Below are positions 15,960 through 24,707 of a stretch of DNA of 47,916 nt, piece by piece (positions within the stretch are counted from its first letter, which is position 1; every line of letters begins with the position of its first letter). Below the pieces are notes generated by a model. The model was not told the origin of the DNA. It saw only the letters and a program-made list of their open reading frames with translations, and did not search any database. The translations under genes were made by a program, and so were the position numbers. The stretch comes from WLNJ01 sp037131165 (GTDB lineage: Bacteria; Actinomycetota; Thermoleophilia; Solirubrobacterales; Solirubrobacteraceae), in the NCBI GenBank assembly GCA_037131165.1, contig JBAXRO010000007.1:1-47916 (forward strand), read 5' to 3'.

Positions 15960-17822
15960 ATGTGCGGAATCGTCGGCTACACGGGGTCACGCGAACCGCG
16001 TGAGATCCTCCTTGCGGGATTGGAGAAGCTCGAGTACAGGGGTTATGACAGCGCAGGGATAGCGATCCTCTCCCCGGATGGCGCTCTCGTCACCCGGGCC
16101 GTCGGCAATCTCGCAGCGCTGCGTGATGCCGTTTCATCGACCGAGGCGGCCGGGGGCGCTACGGCTGTCGTCGAGATGGAAGCCAAGACCGGGATCGGGC
16201 ACACCCGTTGGGCCACTCACGGGCGGGTGACCGAGGAGAACGCCCACCCTCACGCCAACGGTGACGGGAGCGTTCAGGTAGTCGTCAACGGGATCGTCGA
16301 GAACTACGCCCAGCTGAAGGCGGAGATGGCCGAGGAGGGCGCCCGCTTTACATCCGAGACCGATGTCGAGGTGATCGCCCACCTCGTCGCCAAGGCCTAC
16401 GACGGCGATCTGGTCGAGGCGGTCCGATACGCCGAGAGCCGCCTCGAGGGCCACTACGCATTCGTCGCGATGATCGAATCGGAGCCGGGGGTGCTGGTCG
16501 CGACCCGTCACGAATGCCCGCTGGTGATCGGACGGGCGGACGGCGAGTCCTACATCGCATCCGCAGTGCCTGCCTTTCTCGAGCACACCCGCGAGGTGCT
16601 CGAACTCGACGACGGCGACATCGCGAGGATCACACCGTCCGGGGTCGAGATCGAGGACCGCGAAGGGCAGGGCGTCGAGCGCGAGGCCGTCACGGTCGAC
16701 TGGGACGCCGAGACCGCTGAGAAGGGCGGCTACGAGACCTTCATGCTCAAGGAGATCCATGAGCAGGCCGACGCTCTCGCCGAGACGATCGCTGACCGCA
16801 CCGTGAGGATCGACGGAGTCGACCTCGGCGACCTGGGGGAGATTGACGACGAACTGCTCCGCGGCCTGTCGCGGATCGTGATCGTCGCCTGCGGCACTTC
16901 CTACCATGCCGGCCTTCATGGCCGCTATGCGATCGAGGGCTGGGCCCGGGTCCCGGTCGAGGTCGAGATGGCGAGCGAGTACCGCTACCGCGACCCGGTC
17001 GTCGGCCCGAACGACCTCGTGATTGGGATCACCCAGTCGGGCGAGACCCGGGACACTCTCGCGGCTATGCGTTGCGCCAAGGAGCGCGGCGCCACGGTCA
17101 TGGCCTTGACCAACATCATGGGCTCGCAGGCCGATCGCGAAGCCGACGGGAGCCTGTTCACCAGGGCTGGACTCGAGATCGGCGTGGCCGCGACCAAGAC
17201 CTTCACCTGCCAGGTCGCCGCCCTCTGCCTGCTCGGCCTGCGTCTCGCCGAGCTGAAGGGGAGCCTCGACGCCGATCGCCTCGCCGAGCTGGTCGCCGCG
17301 ATGAAGGCTCTTCCGCACCAGATGACGGAGACCGTCGCCTCCGTCCAGGACGCTTCGTTCGCAGTCGGTGAGAAGTACGCGCACTCCGGGTTCTTCCTCT
17401 ACATCGGTCGTAACGCCGGCCTGCCGATCGCACTCGAAGGAGCGCTGAAGCTCAAGGAGATCGCCTACGTCCCGACCGACGCTTACGCGGCGGGCGAGAT
17501 GAAGCACGGCCCGATCGCGCTGCTCGACGAGGATACGCCGGTCGTTTGTGTGGCCACCGATTCGGGAGTGGTCGAGAAGGTCGTCTCGAACGTGATGGAG
17601 GTCCGCGCGCGCGGTGCCGTCGTGATCGGGATCGAGAGCGAAGGGTCGGATTCGCTCGCCGGAATCGCAGAGGAGCGAATCGCGGTCCCCAAGGCCGACC
17701 CGGTCCTCGGGGCATTGCTGGCTGTGGTGCCGCTCCAGCTGATCGCCTACTCCGTGTCGAAGACGCTCGGGCTGAACGTCGATCAGCCACGGAACCTCGC
17801 CAAGACGGTGACCGTCGAGTGA
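15960..17822 (+). CDS. glmS: glutamine-fructose-6-phosphate aminotransferase (isomerizing)
   Basis: Makes glucosamine-6-phosphate from fructose-6-P and glutamine, the entry step to amino sugars. It has 620 residues. The N-terminal nucleophile Cys2 follows the initiator Met (MCGIVGYTGSR), which fixes the start. The glutaminase domain includes LEYRGYDSAGIA, TGIGHTRWATHG and NPHANGD-like HPHANGDGSVQVVVNG. Two SIS domains follow: the first has VIVACGTSYHAG, ASEYRYRD, ITQSGETRDT and KTFTCQVA; the second has YIGRNAGLPIALEGALKLKEI. The end is QPRNLAKTVTVE, the conserved GlmS C-terminus with the catalytic Lys. acpS overlaps its stop (GTGA). Confidence 0.97.
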   Translation: MCGIVGYTGSREPREILLAGLEKLEYRGYDSAGIAILSPDGALVTRAVGNLAALRDAVSSTEAAGGATAVVEMEAKTGIGHTRWATHGRVTEENAHPHANGDGSVQVVVNGIVENYAQLKAEMAEEGARFTSETDVEVIAHLVAKAYDGDLVEAVRYAESRLEGHYAFVAMIESEPGVLVATRHECPLVIGRADGESYIASAVPAFLEHTREVLELDDGDIARITPSGVEIEDREGQGVEREAVTVDWDAETAEKGGYETFMLKEIHEQADALAETIADRTVRIDGVDLGDLGEIDDELLRGLSRIVIVACGTSYHAGLHGRYAIEGWARVPVEVEMASEYRYRDPVVGPNDLVIGITQSGETRDTLAAMRCAKERGATVMALTNIMGSQADREADGSLFTRAGLEIGVAATKTFTCQVAALCLLGLRLAELKGSLDADRLAELVAAMKALPHQMTETVASVQDASFAVGEKYAHSGFFLYIGRNAGLPIALEGALKLKEIAYVPTDAYAAGEMKHGPIALLDEDTPVVCVATDSGVVEKVVSNVMEVRARGAVVIGIESEGSDSLAGIAEERIAVPKADPVLGALLAVVPLQLIAYSVSKTLGLNVDQPRNLAKTVTVE

Positions 17823-18190
17823 CCGACGCGCCCGGAGTCGGCATCGACCTGCTGGCGGTCGGGCGACTCGAGCGGGCGCTGCAGAGAAGGCCGCAGCTCG
17901 CGGGAAGGCTGTTCACCGAGAGGGAAATCGCCTTCTGCGCCGCCAAGGCAAGACCGGCCCGCCACCTCGCCGGGCGGTTCTGCGCCAAGGAGGCTGCGAT
18001 CAAGGCGCTCGGACTGGGGCCGGGAGCGATCAGCTGCTTGGAAGTTGCGGGTGGCGGTGACGGACCCCCGTCGCTGGTGCTCAGCGGGGCGGCCCGGCGT
18101 AGGGCCGAAAGCCTGGGCGTGACCGTCGAGATTTCGATCACCCACGACCGTGAGATGGCTGCAGCCGTTGCCATCGCCCGCAGCCGATGA
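17819..18190 (+). CDS. acpS: holo-[acyl-carrier-protein] synthase
   Basis: Transfers 4'-phosphopantetheine from CoA to apo-ACP, activating fatty-acid synthesis. It has 123 residues, as expected for the trimeric AcpS type. GVGIDLLAVGRLERAL at the N-terminus carries the magnesium Asp. FTEREIAFC precedes LAGRFCAKEAAIKALG with the catalytic Glu/Lys. SITHDREMAAAVAIA closes the fold. GTG at 17819 overlaps the glmS stop, and its own stop overlaps the nnr start (ATGA), so the three genes are translationally coupled. The grouping acpS-nnr(-alr) is common in Gram-positive bacteria. Confidence 0.94.
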   Translation: MTDAPGVGIDLLAVGRLERALQRRPQLAGRLFTEREIAFCAAKARPARHLAGRFCAKEAAIKALGLGPGAISCLEVAGGGDGPPSLVLSGAARRRAESLGVTVEISITHDREMAAAVAIARSR

Positions 18191-19728
18191 GTCTTCCCGC
18201 CGACTGGACGACCCCACTCCACGACCCCGCGGCCGTCAGGGAGGCCGATCGGCGTGCGATCGAGGAGGAGGGCATTCCCGGGGTGGAACTGATGCGCAGG
18301 GCGGCGGTCGGCCTCGCCGAGGCTGCGATGAGGGTTGCTCCGGAGGGAACGATCGCGGTCCTTGCGGGGAAGGGCAACAACGGTGGAGACGGCCTTGCCG
18401 CTGCCCGGATCCTCGCCGAGTCGGGACGTGAAGTCGCCCTGTACGCGACCTGCGAGCCGTCGGAATGGACAGGAGACCCTGCCGCGATGCTCTCGGAGCT
18501 CCCACCCGGCAGGGAACCTCGGACGCTGCCTGACCGGCTTCCAGCCGGTGTTGCCTGCGTGGTCGATTGCCTGCTCGGCACGGGCGCAACCGGCGCTCCC
18601 CACGGCCCCGTCAGCGAGGCGGTAGGCCTGATCGCGGATGCAGCGGGCCAGGGCGCCAAGGTGATCGCCTGCGACGTCCCGACCGGCGTTGACGCCTCGA
18701 CCGGGGAAGTCCCCGGGGCGGCCGTGACGGCCGATCTCACCGTCACCTTCCACTGCCCGAAGCCGGGCCTGTGGATCGGCCCCGGCAAGGAGCGGTGCGG
18801 GACGGTCGAAGTGCTCGACATCGGGATCCCCGGCGATGACGGACCGTGGCAGGTCGGCCTCATCGAGGACTCGGCCTGCGCCGGATTGCCCGAACGGGGG
18901 CCGGAGGGCGACAAGTTCTCTGCCGGATCGGTGATCGTCGCCGGAGGTTCGCCCGGCCTCACCGGAGCACCGATCCTCGCCGGCCTCGGAGCCGCGAGGG
19001 GAGGGGCCGGCTACGTGACTGTCGCCCTGCCGACGAGCCTGCTCCAGGCGAGCGACAGCATCCCGGAGATCATGGGCCTTGCCCTTGCCGAGGCGGACGA
19101 AAACCACTGCGCCGAAGGGGTGGCGGACCTCGTCGAGCGGGCGGGGCGCGCCGGCGCGGTCGTGCTCGGCCCCGGGCTTGGCAGGAGCGAGTCCGGTGCC
19201 GCCTTCGCTCGGGGGGTCGCCGAGGCTGTCCAGTGCCCGCTCGTCGTCGATGCCGACGCGATCCACGCGTTTGCCGAGGCGCAAGAGCTGCTGGCCGCCC
19301 GCCGGGCGCCGACTGTGATCACACCGCACTCGGGCGAGATGGCATCGCTGCTGGGCAGGCAGCGGTCCACGGTCGAGGCCGGAAGGCTCGAGGCCGTTCG
19401 CACCGCGTCGGCGATGACCGGCTCGGTGGTTGTGCTCAAGGGAGACGACACGCTGGTTGCCGATCCTGGCGGTGACGTGGCCGTCAGCAGGGGAGGGGCG
19501 CCCGCGCTCGCGACTGCGGGGTCCGGCGATGTTCTCGGTGGACTGATCGGCGCCTTGCTTGCCCGGGGAGTTGAACCGCTGCAGGCCGCAGCGGCAGCCG
19601 TGAGGCTCCACTGCGAGGCCGGCAGGATCGCCGGGCAGCATGGAAGCGAAGGCGTTCTCGCCGGCGACATCGCATCGGCGCTGCCCCTTGCGAGGTCGGT
19701 GCTCACCGTCGGCGGTGGTGGCCGGTAA
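18187..19728 (+). CDS. nnr: bifunctional NAD(P)H-hydrate repair enzyme (epimerase/dehydratase)
   Basis: Repairs hydrated NADH/NADPH. The N-terminal epimerase half (about 1-215) interconverts the R and S hydrates. The C-terminal half (about 230-513) is the ADP-dependent dehydratase of ribokinase-like fold. Visible in the first half are LMRRAAVGLAEA, LAGKGNNGGDGLAAARIL (substrate site) and DCLLGTGATGAPHGPV. In the second half are FSAGSVIVAGGSPGLTGAPI, GPGLGRSE, VVDADAIHAF, TPHSGEMASLLG and TAGSGDVLGGLIGALLA (the GSGD anion hole with catalytic Asp). The fused architecture is usual in bacteria. ATG at 18187 overlaps the acpS stop. The next gene starts 11 nt after its stop, which itself supplies the TA of a -10-like TAAGGT. 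Confidence 0.95.
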   Translation: MSLPADWTTPLHDPAAVREADRRAIEEEGIPGVELMRRAAVGLAEAAMRVAPEGTIAVLAGKGNNGGDGLAAARILAESGREVALYATCEPSEWTGDPAAMLSELPPGREPRTLPDRLPAGVACVVDCLLGTGATGAPHGPVSEAVGLIADAAGQGAKVIACDVPTGVDASTGEVPGAAVTADLTVTFHCPKPGLWIGPGKERCGTVEVLDIGIPGDDGPWQVGLIEDSACAGLPERGPEGDKFSAGSVIVAGGSPGLTGAPILAGLGAARGGAGYVTVALPTSLLQASDSIPEIMGLALAEADENHCAEGVADLVERAGRAGAVVLGPGLGRSESGAAFARGVAEAVQCPLVVDADAIHAFAEAQELLAARRAPTVITPHSGEMASLLGRQRSTVEAGRLEAVRTASAMTGSVVVLKGDDTLVADPGGDVAVSRGGAPALATAGSGDVLGGLIGALLARGVEPLQAAAAAVRLHCEAGRIAGQHGSEGVLAGDIASALPLARSVLTVGGGGR

Positions 19729-19739
19729 GGTCTCTGGCG
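19726..19739 (+). promoter_or_regulatory. -10 element before the CBS-domain gene
   Basis: TAAGGT (19726-19731, overlapping the nnr stop TAA), then 8 nt, then the ATG at 19740. No Shine-Dalgarno in the spacer. Confidence 0.35.
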
Positions 19740-20201
19740 ATGCCAACGGTCGCGGAGATAATGGATTCACAGCCGGTGACGGTCTCGCCCGACGAGGACG
19801 TCCAATCGGTGCTCGCCAAGATGCAGGACAACGAGCTTCCCGGCGTGCCGGTCGTCGACAGCGAAGGACTCTGCGTCGGGATCATCACCGAGAGCGACCT
19901 GATCCTGCGCGACGAGGAGGCCGACCTCCACCTGCCGCACTACATCCAGATCATGGGCGGGATCATCTGGCTGGAGAGCCTCAGGAAGTTCGAGGCGCGG
20001 GCACGCAAGGCGCTCGCTTCGAAGGCCTCGGAAATGATGAGCTCCGAGGACCTGACGACCGTGGCACCGGATGCCTCCGCAGAGGAGGCAGGGCGGCTGA
20101 TCGCCGAGAAGGGTCACAACCGCCTCCCGGTGCTCGACGCCGACGGGAAGCTCGTCGGGGTGGTCACCCGAGTCGACGTCCTCGGCGCCCTGACCGGGTA
20201 G
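19740..20201 (+). CDS. CBS-domain pair protein
   Basis: A 153-residue stand-alone Bateman module. CBS1 spans about residues 1-60 (VAEIMDSQPVTVSPDEDVQS, then GVPVVDSEGLCVGIITESDL). CBS2 spans about 95-153 (ASEMMSSEDLTTVAPDASAE, then RLPVLDADGKLVGVVTRVDV). An insertion of ~35 residues (HYIQIMGGIIWLESLRKFE) sits between them. Such pairs bind adenine nucleotides, S-adenosylmethionine or NAD and regulate partners. No catalytic domain is fused. It lies between nnr, which consumes ADP/ATP and NAD(P)HX, and alr, whose GTG overlaps its stop by one base, so coexpression with alr is likely. A regulatory role in this cluster is inference only. Confidence 0.85.
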   Translation: MPTVAEIMDSQPVTVSPDEDVQSVLAKMQDNELPGVPVVDSEGLCVGIITESDLILRDEEADLHLPHYIQIMGGIIWLESLRKFEARARKALASKASEMMSSEDLTTVAPDASAEEAGRLIAEKGHNRLPVLDADGKLVGVVTRVDVLGALTG

Positions 20202-21328
20202 TGCTCAGAGTCTCCTCTGTCACCGATCTCTCGGCGATAGCCCGCAACTGCGGGGTCCTGAACGAACGCTCCGGATCGGCTCTGCTCTGCGCGGTGGTAA
20301 AGGCGAATGGCTACGGTCATGCGCCTCTGGGCGGCGACGGGATGCTGGCTGTCTCCACCGCGGCACTCCGGGGCGGGGCGACCTGGCTTGCCGTGGCCGC
20401 AGCGGATGAGGCGCTTTCGCTCCGCGCCGCTGGGATTGGATGCCGCGTCCTGACGATGGGGACAGCCTCAACGGAGGAAGTCGATCGGCTGGTCTCGGCC
20501 GACTGCGACTTGGCGGTCTGGTCCACCGAGGCCGTCGACCAGGCCTTGCGGTCGGCCGGGACCACCGGTGGCAAGGCAAGACTGCATGTGAAGCTCGACA
20601 CCGGGATGGGACGGCTCGGCACTGGCGATCCGGCGTTTGCCATGGAACTGGTCGAGCGGATCGCCGCTGATCCCAACGGGGAACTCGTGGGTGTCATGAC
20701 CCATTTCGCAACGGCCGACGAGGATGACGACTCGTTTCTGCTCTCGCAGCTGGCGCGGTTCTCCGACTTCGCTGCCGAGGTCAAGGCCAAGGCCCCTGCG
20801 GCGTTGGCGCATGCGGCCAACAGCGCCGCCACCCTGAGGCTTCCGGCAACCCACTTCGACATGGTGCGCTGCGGGATCGCCGTCTACGGGTTGGACCCGT
20901 TCGGTAGCGATCCGGCCAACCAGGGGTTGTCGCCCGCGATCGAGTGGCGGTCGGTGATCGGACGGCTGAGTCGCTTCGCCCCCGGTGACAGCGCGGGGTA
21001 CGGCAGGCAGTTCATCGCCGATCGCGAGACGGTGGTGGCGACGGTTCCGGTTGGGTACGCCGACGGCTACCGCAGGGTCCTCGGGGGCAGGGCCGAGGCG
21101 ATCGTGAGCGGTCGGCGCGTCCCGGTCGTGGGGAGGGTCAGCATGGATAACATCGCCCTCGACCTCGGTCCCGAACCGGAGGCCGAGGTGGGCGACGAAG
21201 TGGTCCTGATCGGCAGCCGGGGCGAGGAGACGGTGCTGGCCGAGGACCTTGCCCGCCTCGCCGACACGATCAACTACGAGATCGTCACCGGGATCGGCGG
21301 ACGGACAGTCAAGACGGTCGCGGAGTGA
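20201..21328 (+). CDS. alr: alanine racemase
   Basis: PLP enzyme making D-alanine for peptidoglycan. It has 375 residues. The PLP lysine is Lys34 in CAVVKANGYGHA. KLDTGMGRLG, FATADEDDD and HAANSAATLRLP follow in normal order, then VRCGIAVYGLDPFG. In the C-terminal beta domain, GDSAGYGRQFIA contains the second catalytic Tyr, and VPVGYADGYRRVLGG, GRVSMDNIALDL and GEETVLAEDLA are also there. GTG at 20201 shares one base with the CBS gene stop. The N-terminus is short, starting immediately at the first barrel strand; no upstream alternative is credible because the frame there overlaps the CBS gene. Confidence 0.95.
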   Translation: MLRVSSVTDLSAIARNCGVLNERSGSALLCAVVKANGYGHAPLGGDGMLAVSTAALRGGATWLAVAAADEALSLRAAGIGCRVLTMGTASTEEVDRLVSADCDLAVWSTEAVDQALRSAGTTGGKARLHVKLDTGMGRLGTGDPAFAMELVERIAADPNGELVGVMTHFATADEDDDSFLLSQLARFSDFAAEVKAKAPAALAHAANSAATLRLPATHFDMVRCGIAVYGLDPFGSDPANQGLSPAIEWRSVIGRLSRFAPGDSAGYGRQFIADRETVVATVPVGYADGYRRVLGGRAEAIVSGRRVPVVGRVSMDNIALDLGPEPEAEVGDEVVLIGSRGEETVLAEDLARLADTINYEIVTGIGGRTVKTVAE

Positions 21329-22734
21329 GCTTGGTTGCAGCGGAGCGCATCGAGGCGGTCCGCTCGGCGCTCGTGGGCACCGAGGCATGGCTCGTCGGCG
21401 GAGTCGTCAGGGACAGGGAACTCGGCCGTCCGCTCACCGACCTCGACCTCGTGACCGCAAGCGACGTGGAGCGGTCGGCTCGTGCGCTCGCGTCGGAGGT
21501 GGGGGCGGCGGTGTTCCCGCTGTCCGATGAGTTCGGTGGCTGGAGGGTCGTTCCACGCGAGGGCGGCTGGCAGGTGGACCTGAGCCCGCTGGCCGACGGC
21601 GGGATCGAAGCTGACATGGCCCGCAGGGATTTCACGGTCAACGCACTCGCAGAGCCGCTGCAGGGAGGAGAGACCCTTGATCTCCACGGCGGCCTTCACG
21701 ATCTCCGAGCGGGCGTCCTCAGGGCGGTCGGTCCGCTCTCGTTCGCCAGTGACCCGTTGCGCGTGGTACGGCTGGCAAGGCTCGGCTGCGAGCTCGGCTT
21801 CGAGGCCACTCCGGACACGCTCGGCCTTGCGAGGGAGTCCGCCGACGGACTCGCCAACGTCGCAGGCGAGAGGATCCTCGGGGAACTGGTCAAGCTCTTG
21901 AGCGCCGCCGATCCGGTCAGGGGAGTGCGGCTGATGCACGAATGCGGCGCCATGGCCGGAGCAGTGCCGGAGCTGCTCGAGCTCGAAGGCGTTGAGCAGA
22001 GCAGCTACCACCACCTCGACGTTTGGGAGCACACGCTGGCGGTGCTCCAAGCGGTCGTTGACATCCAGGCCGACCCATCGGCCCTTGGCGCGGCAGGGAA
22101 CGACGCCTGCTCTGTCCTCGAAGCCCCGCTGGCCGACGGGATGACCCGCTGGCAGGGTCTGCGGCTCGGTGCGCTGCTGCACGACGTCGCGAAGGCGCGT
22201 ACGAAGGTTGTCTGGGACGGGGGCCGGATTGGATTCCCCGGCCACGACGAGGAGGGGGCTGCGATGGCCGTGGTGATCGTCGATCGCCTAAGGGGCAGCG
22301 GTCGCCTCAGGGATGCGATGGCTGCGCTCGTGCGAAATCACCTCGTTGCCGGATTCATGACCCATGACATGCCGCTCGAACCCCGGTCGGTCCACCACTA
22401 CCTTCGCCGCTGCGGCGACACGGCGGTCGACGTTACCGTCCTCTCGGTAGCCGATCGCTTGGCGACCCGAGGAAGGAAATCCGACGAGGCGATTGCCCGC
22501 CACCTCGAGGTAACCGCCGAACTGCTGGCGGCGGCAGTCAAGTGGGAGGCGGAGGGGCCGCCCGAGCCGCTTGTGCGAGGGGACGACCTCGCAGCCGAGC
22601 TGGGGATCGAACCCGGGCCGCAGCTCGGTCCGCTGCTCGACGAGCTCGAGGCCGCAGCCTGGGCGGGTGAGGTGAGCACGCGGGAGGAGGCGATCGAGCA
22701 CTCCCGGCGCCATCTGGAACGCGGCGACGGGTAG
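21325..22734 (+). CDS. CCA tRNA nucleotidyltransferase/poly(A) polymerase family protein with HD domain
   Basis: Class II nucleotidyltransferase of 469 residues, most likely adding or repairing the 3' CCA of tRNA. The head has WLVGGVVRDRELGRPLTDLD, i.e. GG-x-x-R-D followed by the metal-binding DLD pair. Then come RRDFTVNALAEPL (motif B), DLHGGLHDLRAGVLRAVGP, and DPLRVVRLARLGCELGF (base-recognition/neck region). The C-terminal part is an HD-phosphohydrolase domain: YHHLDVWEHTLAVL, LGALLHDVAKA and GHDEEGA. The HD domain occurs in many CCA enzymes and suits removal of 2',3'-cyclic phosphates. GTG at 21325 overlaps the alr stop (GTGA). Poly(A) polymerase activity cannot be excluded by sequence alone. 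Confidence 0.85.
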   Translation: MSLVAAERIEAVRSALVGTEAWLVGGVVRDRELGRPLTDLDLVTASDVERSARALASEVGAAVFPLSDEFGGWRVVPREGGWQVDLSPLADGGIEADMARRDFTVNALAEPLQGGETLDLHGGLHDLRAGVLRAVGPLSFASDPLRVVRLARLGCELGFEATPDTLGLARESADGLANVAGERILGELVKLLSAADPVRGVRLMHECGAMAGAVPELLELEGVEQSSYHHLDVWEHTLAVLQAVVDIQADPSALGAAGNDACSVLEAPLADGMTRWQGLRLGALLHDVAKARTKVVWDGGRIGFPGHDEEGAAMAVVIVDRLRGSGRLRDAMAALVRNHLVAGFMTHDMPLEPRSVHHYLRRCGDTAVDVTVLSVADRLATRGRKSDEAIARHLEVTAELLAAAVKWEAEGPPEPLVRGDDLAAELGIEPGPQLGPLLDELEAAAWAGEVSTREEAIEHSRRHLERGDG

Positions 22735-22746
22735 CATCTCGTCCCA
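22732..22746 (+). promoter_or_regulatory. -10 element before the HIT gene
   Basis: TAGCAT (22732-22737), whose TAG is also the stop of the upstream gene, then 9 nt, then ATG at 22747. No Shine-Dalgarno. Confidence 0.4.
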
Positions 22747-23157
22747 ATGGCCGGAGCCGACTGCATCTTCTGCGCAATTCTCGCCGGTGAGATCCCGGCG
22801 ACCATCATCCGCGAGGACGAGAGGACGGTCGCCTTCATGGACATCAACCCGGCGACTCGCGGCCACTGCCTCGTGATCCCTCGCAATCACTGCGACGATG
22901 CGATCGCGGCGACTCCCGAGGACTTGGCGGCCTGCGCTGTCGCTGCCGGTGAGCTCGCAGGGCGGGCGGTGGAGCAACTCGCAGCCGATGGAGCAGCGAT
23001 CGTCAGCTTCGCCCGGCCCGCGGCAGGCCAGACCGTCTTCCACCTTCACTTCCATGTTGTCCCGCGCTACTCGGGCGACGGACTTGAGCTCCCGTGGCTC
23101 CCCACGCCGGGCGATCCGGCCGAGATCGCAGCGGCAGCCGAGGCGTTGAGCCGATGA
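22747..23157 (+). CDS. HIT family nucleotide hydrolase
   Basis: A 136-residue histidine-triad protein of the HinT/Fhit superfamily, probably splitting nucleoside phosphoramidates or AMP-linked compounds. CIFCAILAGEIPATII at the N-terminus contains the Cys pair found in many HIT proteins. VAFMDINPATRGHCLVIPRNH is the substrate strand. The catalytic triad is FHLHFHVVPRYSGDG (His-x-His-x-His). It overlaps the next gene by ATGA. The partner crotonase suggests cotranscription; a functional link is not obvious. Confidence 0.92.
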   Translation: MAGADCIFCAILAGEIPATIIREDERTVAFMDINPATRGHCLVIPRNHCDDAIAATPEDLAACAVAAGELAGRAVEQLAADGAAIVSFARPAAGQTVFHLHFHVVPRYSGDGLELPWLPTPGDPAEIAAAAEALSR

Positions 23158-23933
23158 GCGATCCCGTCCGGCTCGAGCGCGACGGCGGAGTCGCCACCCT
23201 GACCTTCGATCACCCGCCGGTGAACCTCTGGGACGACGCCCTTGCCACCGGTTTCGCCGACGCCCTCACGGCGCTCGAGGCCGACCCACCAAGGGCGCTT
23301 CTGATCCGAGCGGAAGGACGGGTCGTCTCCGGGGGCGTCGACGTCGAGATGTTCAAGCGGGCGGCCGAGGAGGGTCGGCACGTCGAACTGTTGGCCGGCC
23401 TGCTCGACTACACGGAGCGGATCGAGGCCTTCCAGTTCCCCGTCGTATTTGCGGCCCATGCCCTGACCCTGACCTGGGCGTTGGAGGTTGCGCTCGCCTG
23501 CGACATCATCGTCGCCGCCGATGACTGCTCGTTCGGGCTGGTCGAGGCAAGGATCGGCCTGACACCGGCAATGGGTGGCACCCAGCGGCTCGCCGCAAGG
23601 GCCGGCGACGGACGGGCGAGGGAGTTCGTGATGACGGGCGAGCCATTCCCGGCAACGACACTCCACCAATGGGGAGTCGTCAACCGGCTCTTCCCGGCCG
23701 ATCAGCTCGACGAGGCTGCGCGCGAGTTGACGGCGAAGCTCGCCGCCGGTCCGACTCGGGCTCATGCCGCCACCAAGCGGATCCTGCGCGAGACGCGCGA
23801 CGGGGGAGTGGCAGCGGCCGACTCGATCACGGCCGAGGTCGCGGGCAGCCTGTTCGAGACGGAGGACCTGATCGGCGGGGTTCGTTCGTTCCTCGAAGAG
23901 GGATTCGGCAAGGCGACCTTCAACGGCCGCTGA
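23154..23933 (+). CDS. enoyl-CoA hydratase/isomerase family protein
   Basis: A 259-residue crotonase-fold protein. The N-terminal FDHPPVNLWDDALA is canonical, and VSGGVDVEMFKR provides the first oxyanion strand. VEARIGLTPAMGGTQRLA and REFVMTGEPFPA retain the two positions of the hydratase glutamates. The helix usually reading A-L-G-G-G-x-E-L-A is replaced by LTLTWALEVALACD, so the glycines that provide the second oxyanion NH are missing. The protein may therefore act on an unusual acyl-CoA or be catalytically altered. ATG at 23154 overlaps the HIT stop. It ends 9 nt before the convergent ABC permease gene. Confidence 0.85.
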   Translation: MSDPVRLERDGGVATLTFDHPPVNLWDDALATGFADALTALEADPPRALLIRAEGRVVSGGVDVEMFKRAAEEGRHVELLAGLLDYTERIEAFQFPVVFAAHALTLTWALEVALACDIIVAADDCSFGLVEARIGLTPAMGGTQRLAARAGDGRAREFVMTGEPFPATTLHQWGVVNRLFPADQLDEAARELTAKLAAGPTRAHAATKRILRETRDGGVAAADSITAEVAGSLFETEDLIGGVRSFLEEGFGKATFNGR

Positions 23934-23942
23934 GGCGCCGCC

Positions 23943-24707
23943 TCAGTCCGCGGTGCGCTTCATGCCGCGGACCGCAAGAGCGGCGAGCAGGAGCAGCAGC
24001 CCACCGCCTGCGACGAACGCGGGCCAAGTGTCGGCCCAGGTGACGCTGCCGATGAACCCCTGGCGCACGCCGGTGAGGACGTAGTTGACCGGGTTCAGCC
24101 TCGCGACCGTCTGCAGCCAAGGCTGAAGCATGTCGATCGGGGCGTACGCCGCGGTGAAGAGCACGGCGATGAACGAGCCGACCTGCATCAGCGGAGCCGC
24201 CTGCTGGGTCTTGAACTTCAGAGCGATGATCGTCCCCCAGCAGGCCGAGCAGGCCGCGAGAGTCATCACGAGGACAGCCGTAATCAGCAGCTCGGCGAAC
24301 CCGGGGAACTTGACCCCGAGGATCATCCCGACGCAGACGAGGAACGTTGTCGGGATCAGTGCCCTCATTGAGGCCGAAAGCACGATCCCGGCCAACAGCA
24401 CAGGCCTTGAGACCGGAGCCAGCAGCATCCTGTCGAACCAGCCCTGCTCAATGTCCCTCGCGAGATTCACACCGGTTGCCGCCCCGGTGAAACCTGCGCC
24501 CTGGAGCAGGCCGATCGGCAGCACGAACGCCATGTAGTCGTCGAGGCCATTGAATCCGGGGAGGTCGGTGACGTTGCCGAACACGGCGGAGATGCCGAGC
24601 ATGAAGACGGTCGGCGCGAGCACACCCGGAATCGCGGCTCCCGGGACCCTGAGGATTTCGTTGAGGGCCCTGCGCGCGAGGACCGGAATCACAGCGGTGC
24701 CGCTCAT
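23943..24707 (-). CDS. ABC-2 type transporter permease (second)
   Basis: Membrane subunit of an exporter. It has 254 residues with six hydrophobic segments, e.g. VPGAAIPGVLAPTVFMLGIS near 20 and FVAGGGLLLLLAALAVRGM at the C-terminus. ARDIEQGWFDRMLLAPVSRP is the conserved ABC-2 cytoplasmic coupling region (E-x-G-x-x-x-R/D-x-L-L-x-P). LNPVNYVLTGVRQGF near the end is the other hallmark, as in DrrB-like drug exporters. ATG at 24707 overlaps the stop of the first permease (ATGA). A longer open frame to 25748 crosses the first permease in another frame and is not credible as one protein. Confidence 0.88.
   Translation of the reverse strand: MSGTAVIPVLARRALNEILRVPGAAIPGVLAPTVFMLGISAVFGNVTDLPGFNGLDDYMAFVLPIGLLQGAGFTGAATGVNLARDIEQGWFDRMLLAPVSRPVLLAGIVLSASMRALIPTTFLVCVGMILGVKFPGFAELLITAVLVMTLAACSACWGTIIALKFKTQQAAPLMQVGSFIAVLFTAAYAPIDMLQPWLQTVARLNPVNYVLTGVRQGFIGSVTWADTWPAFVAGGGLLLLLAALAVRGMKRTAD

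Noticed and set aside
17452..19770. 772-residue minus-strand frame opposite glmS-acpS-nnr
   Set aside because: Three well-identified genes occupy the other strand. The frame shows low-complexity Arg/Gly/Ser composition and no domains.
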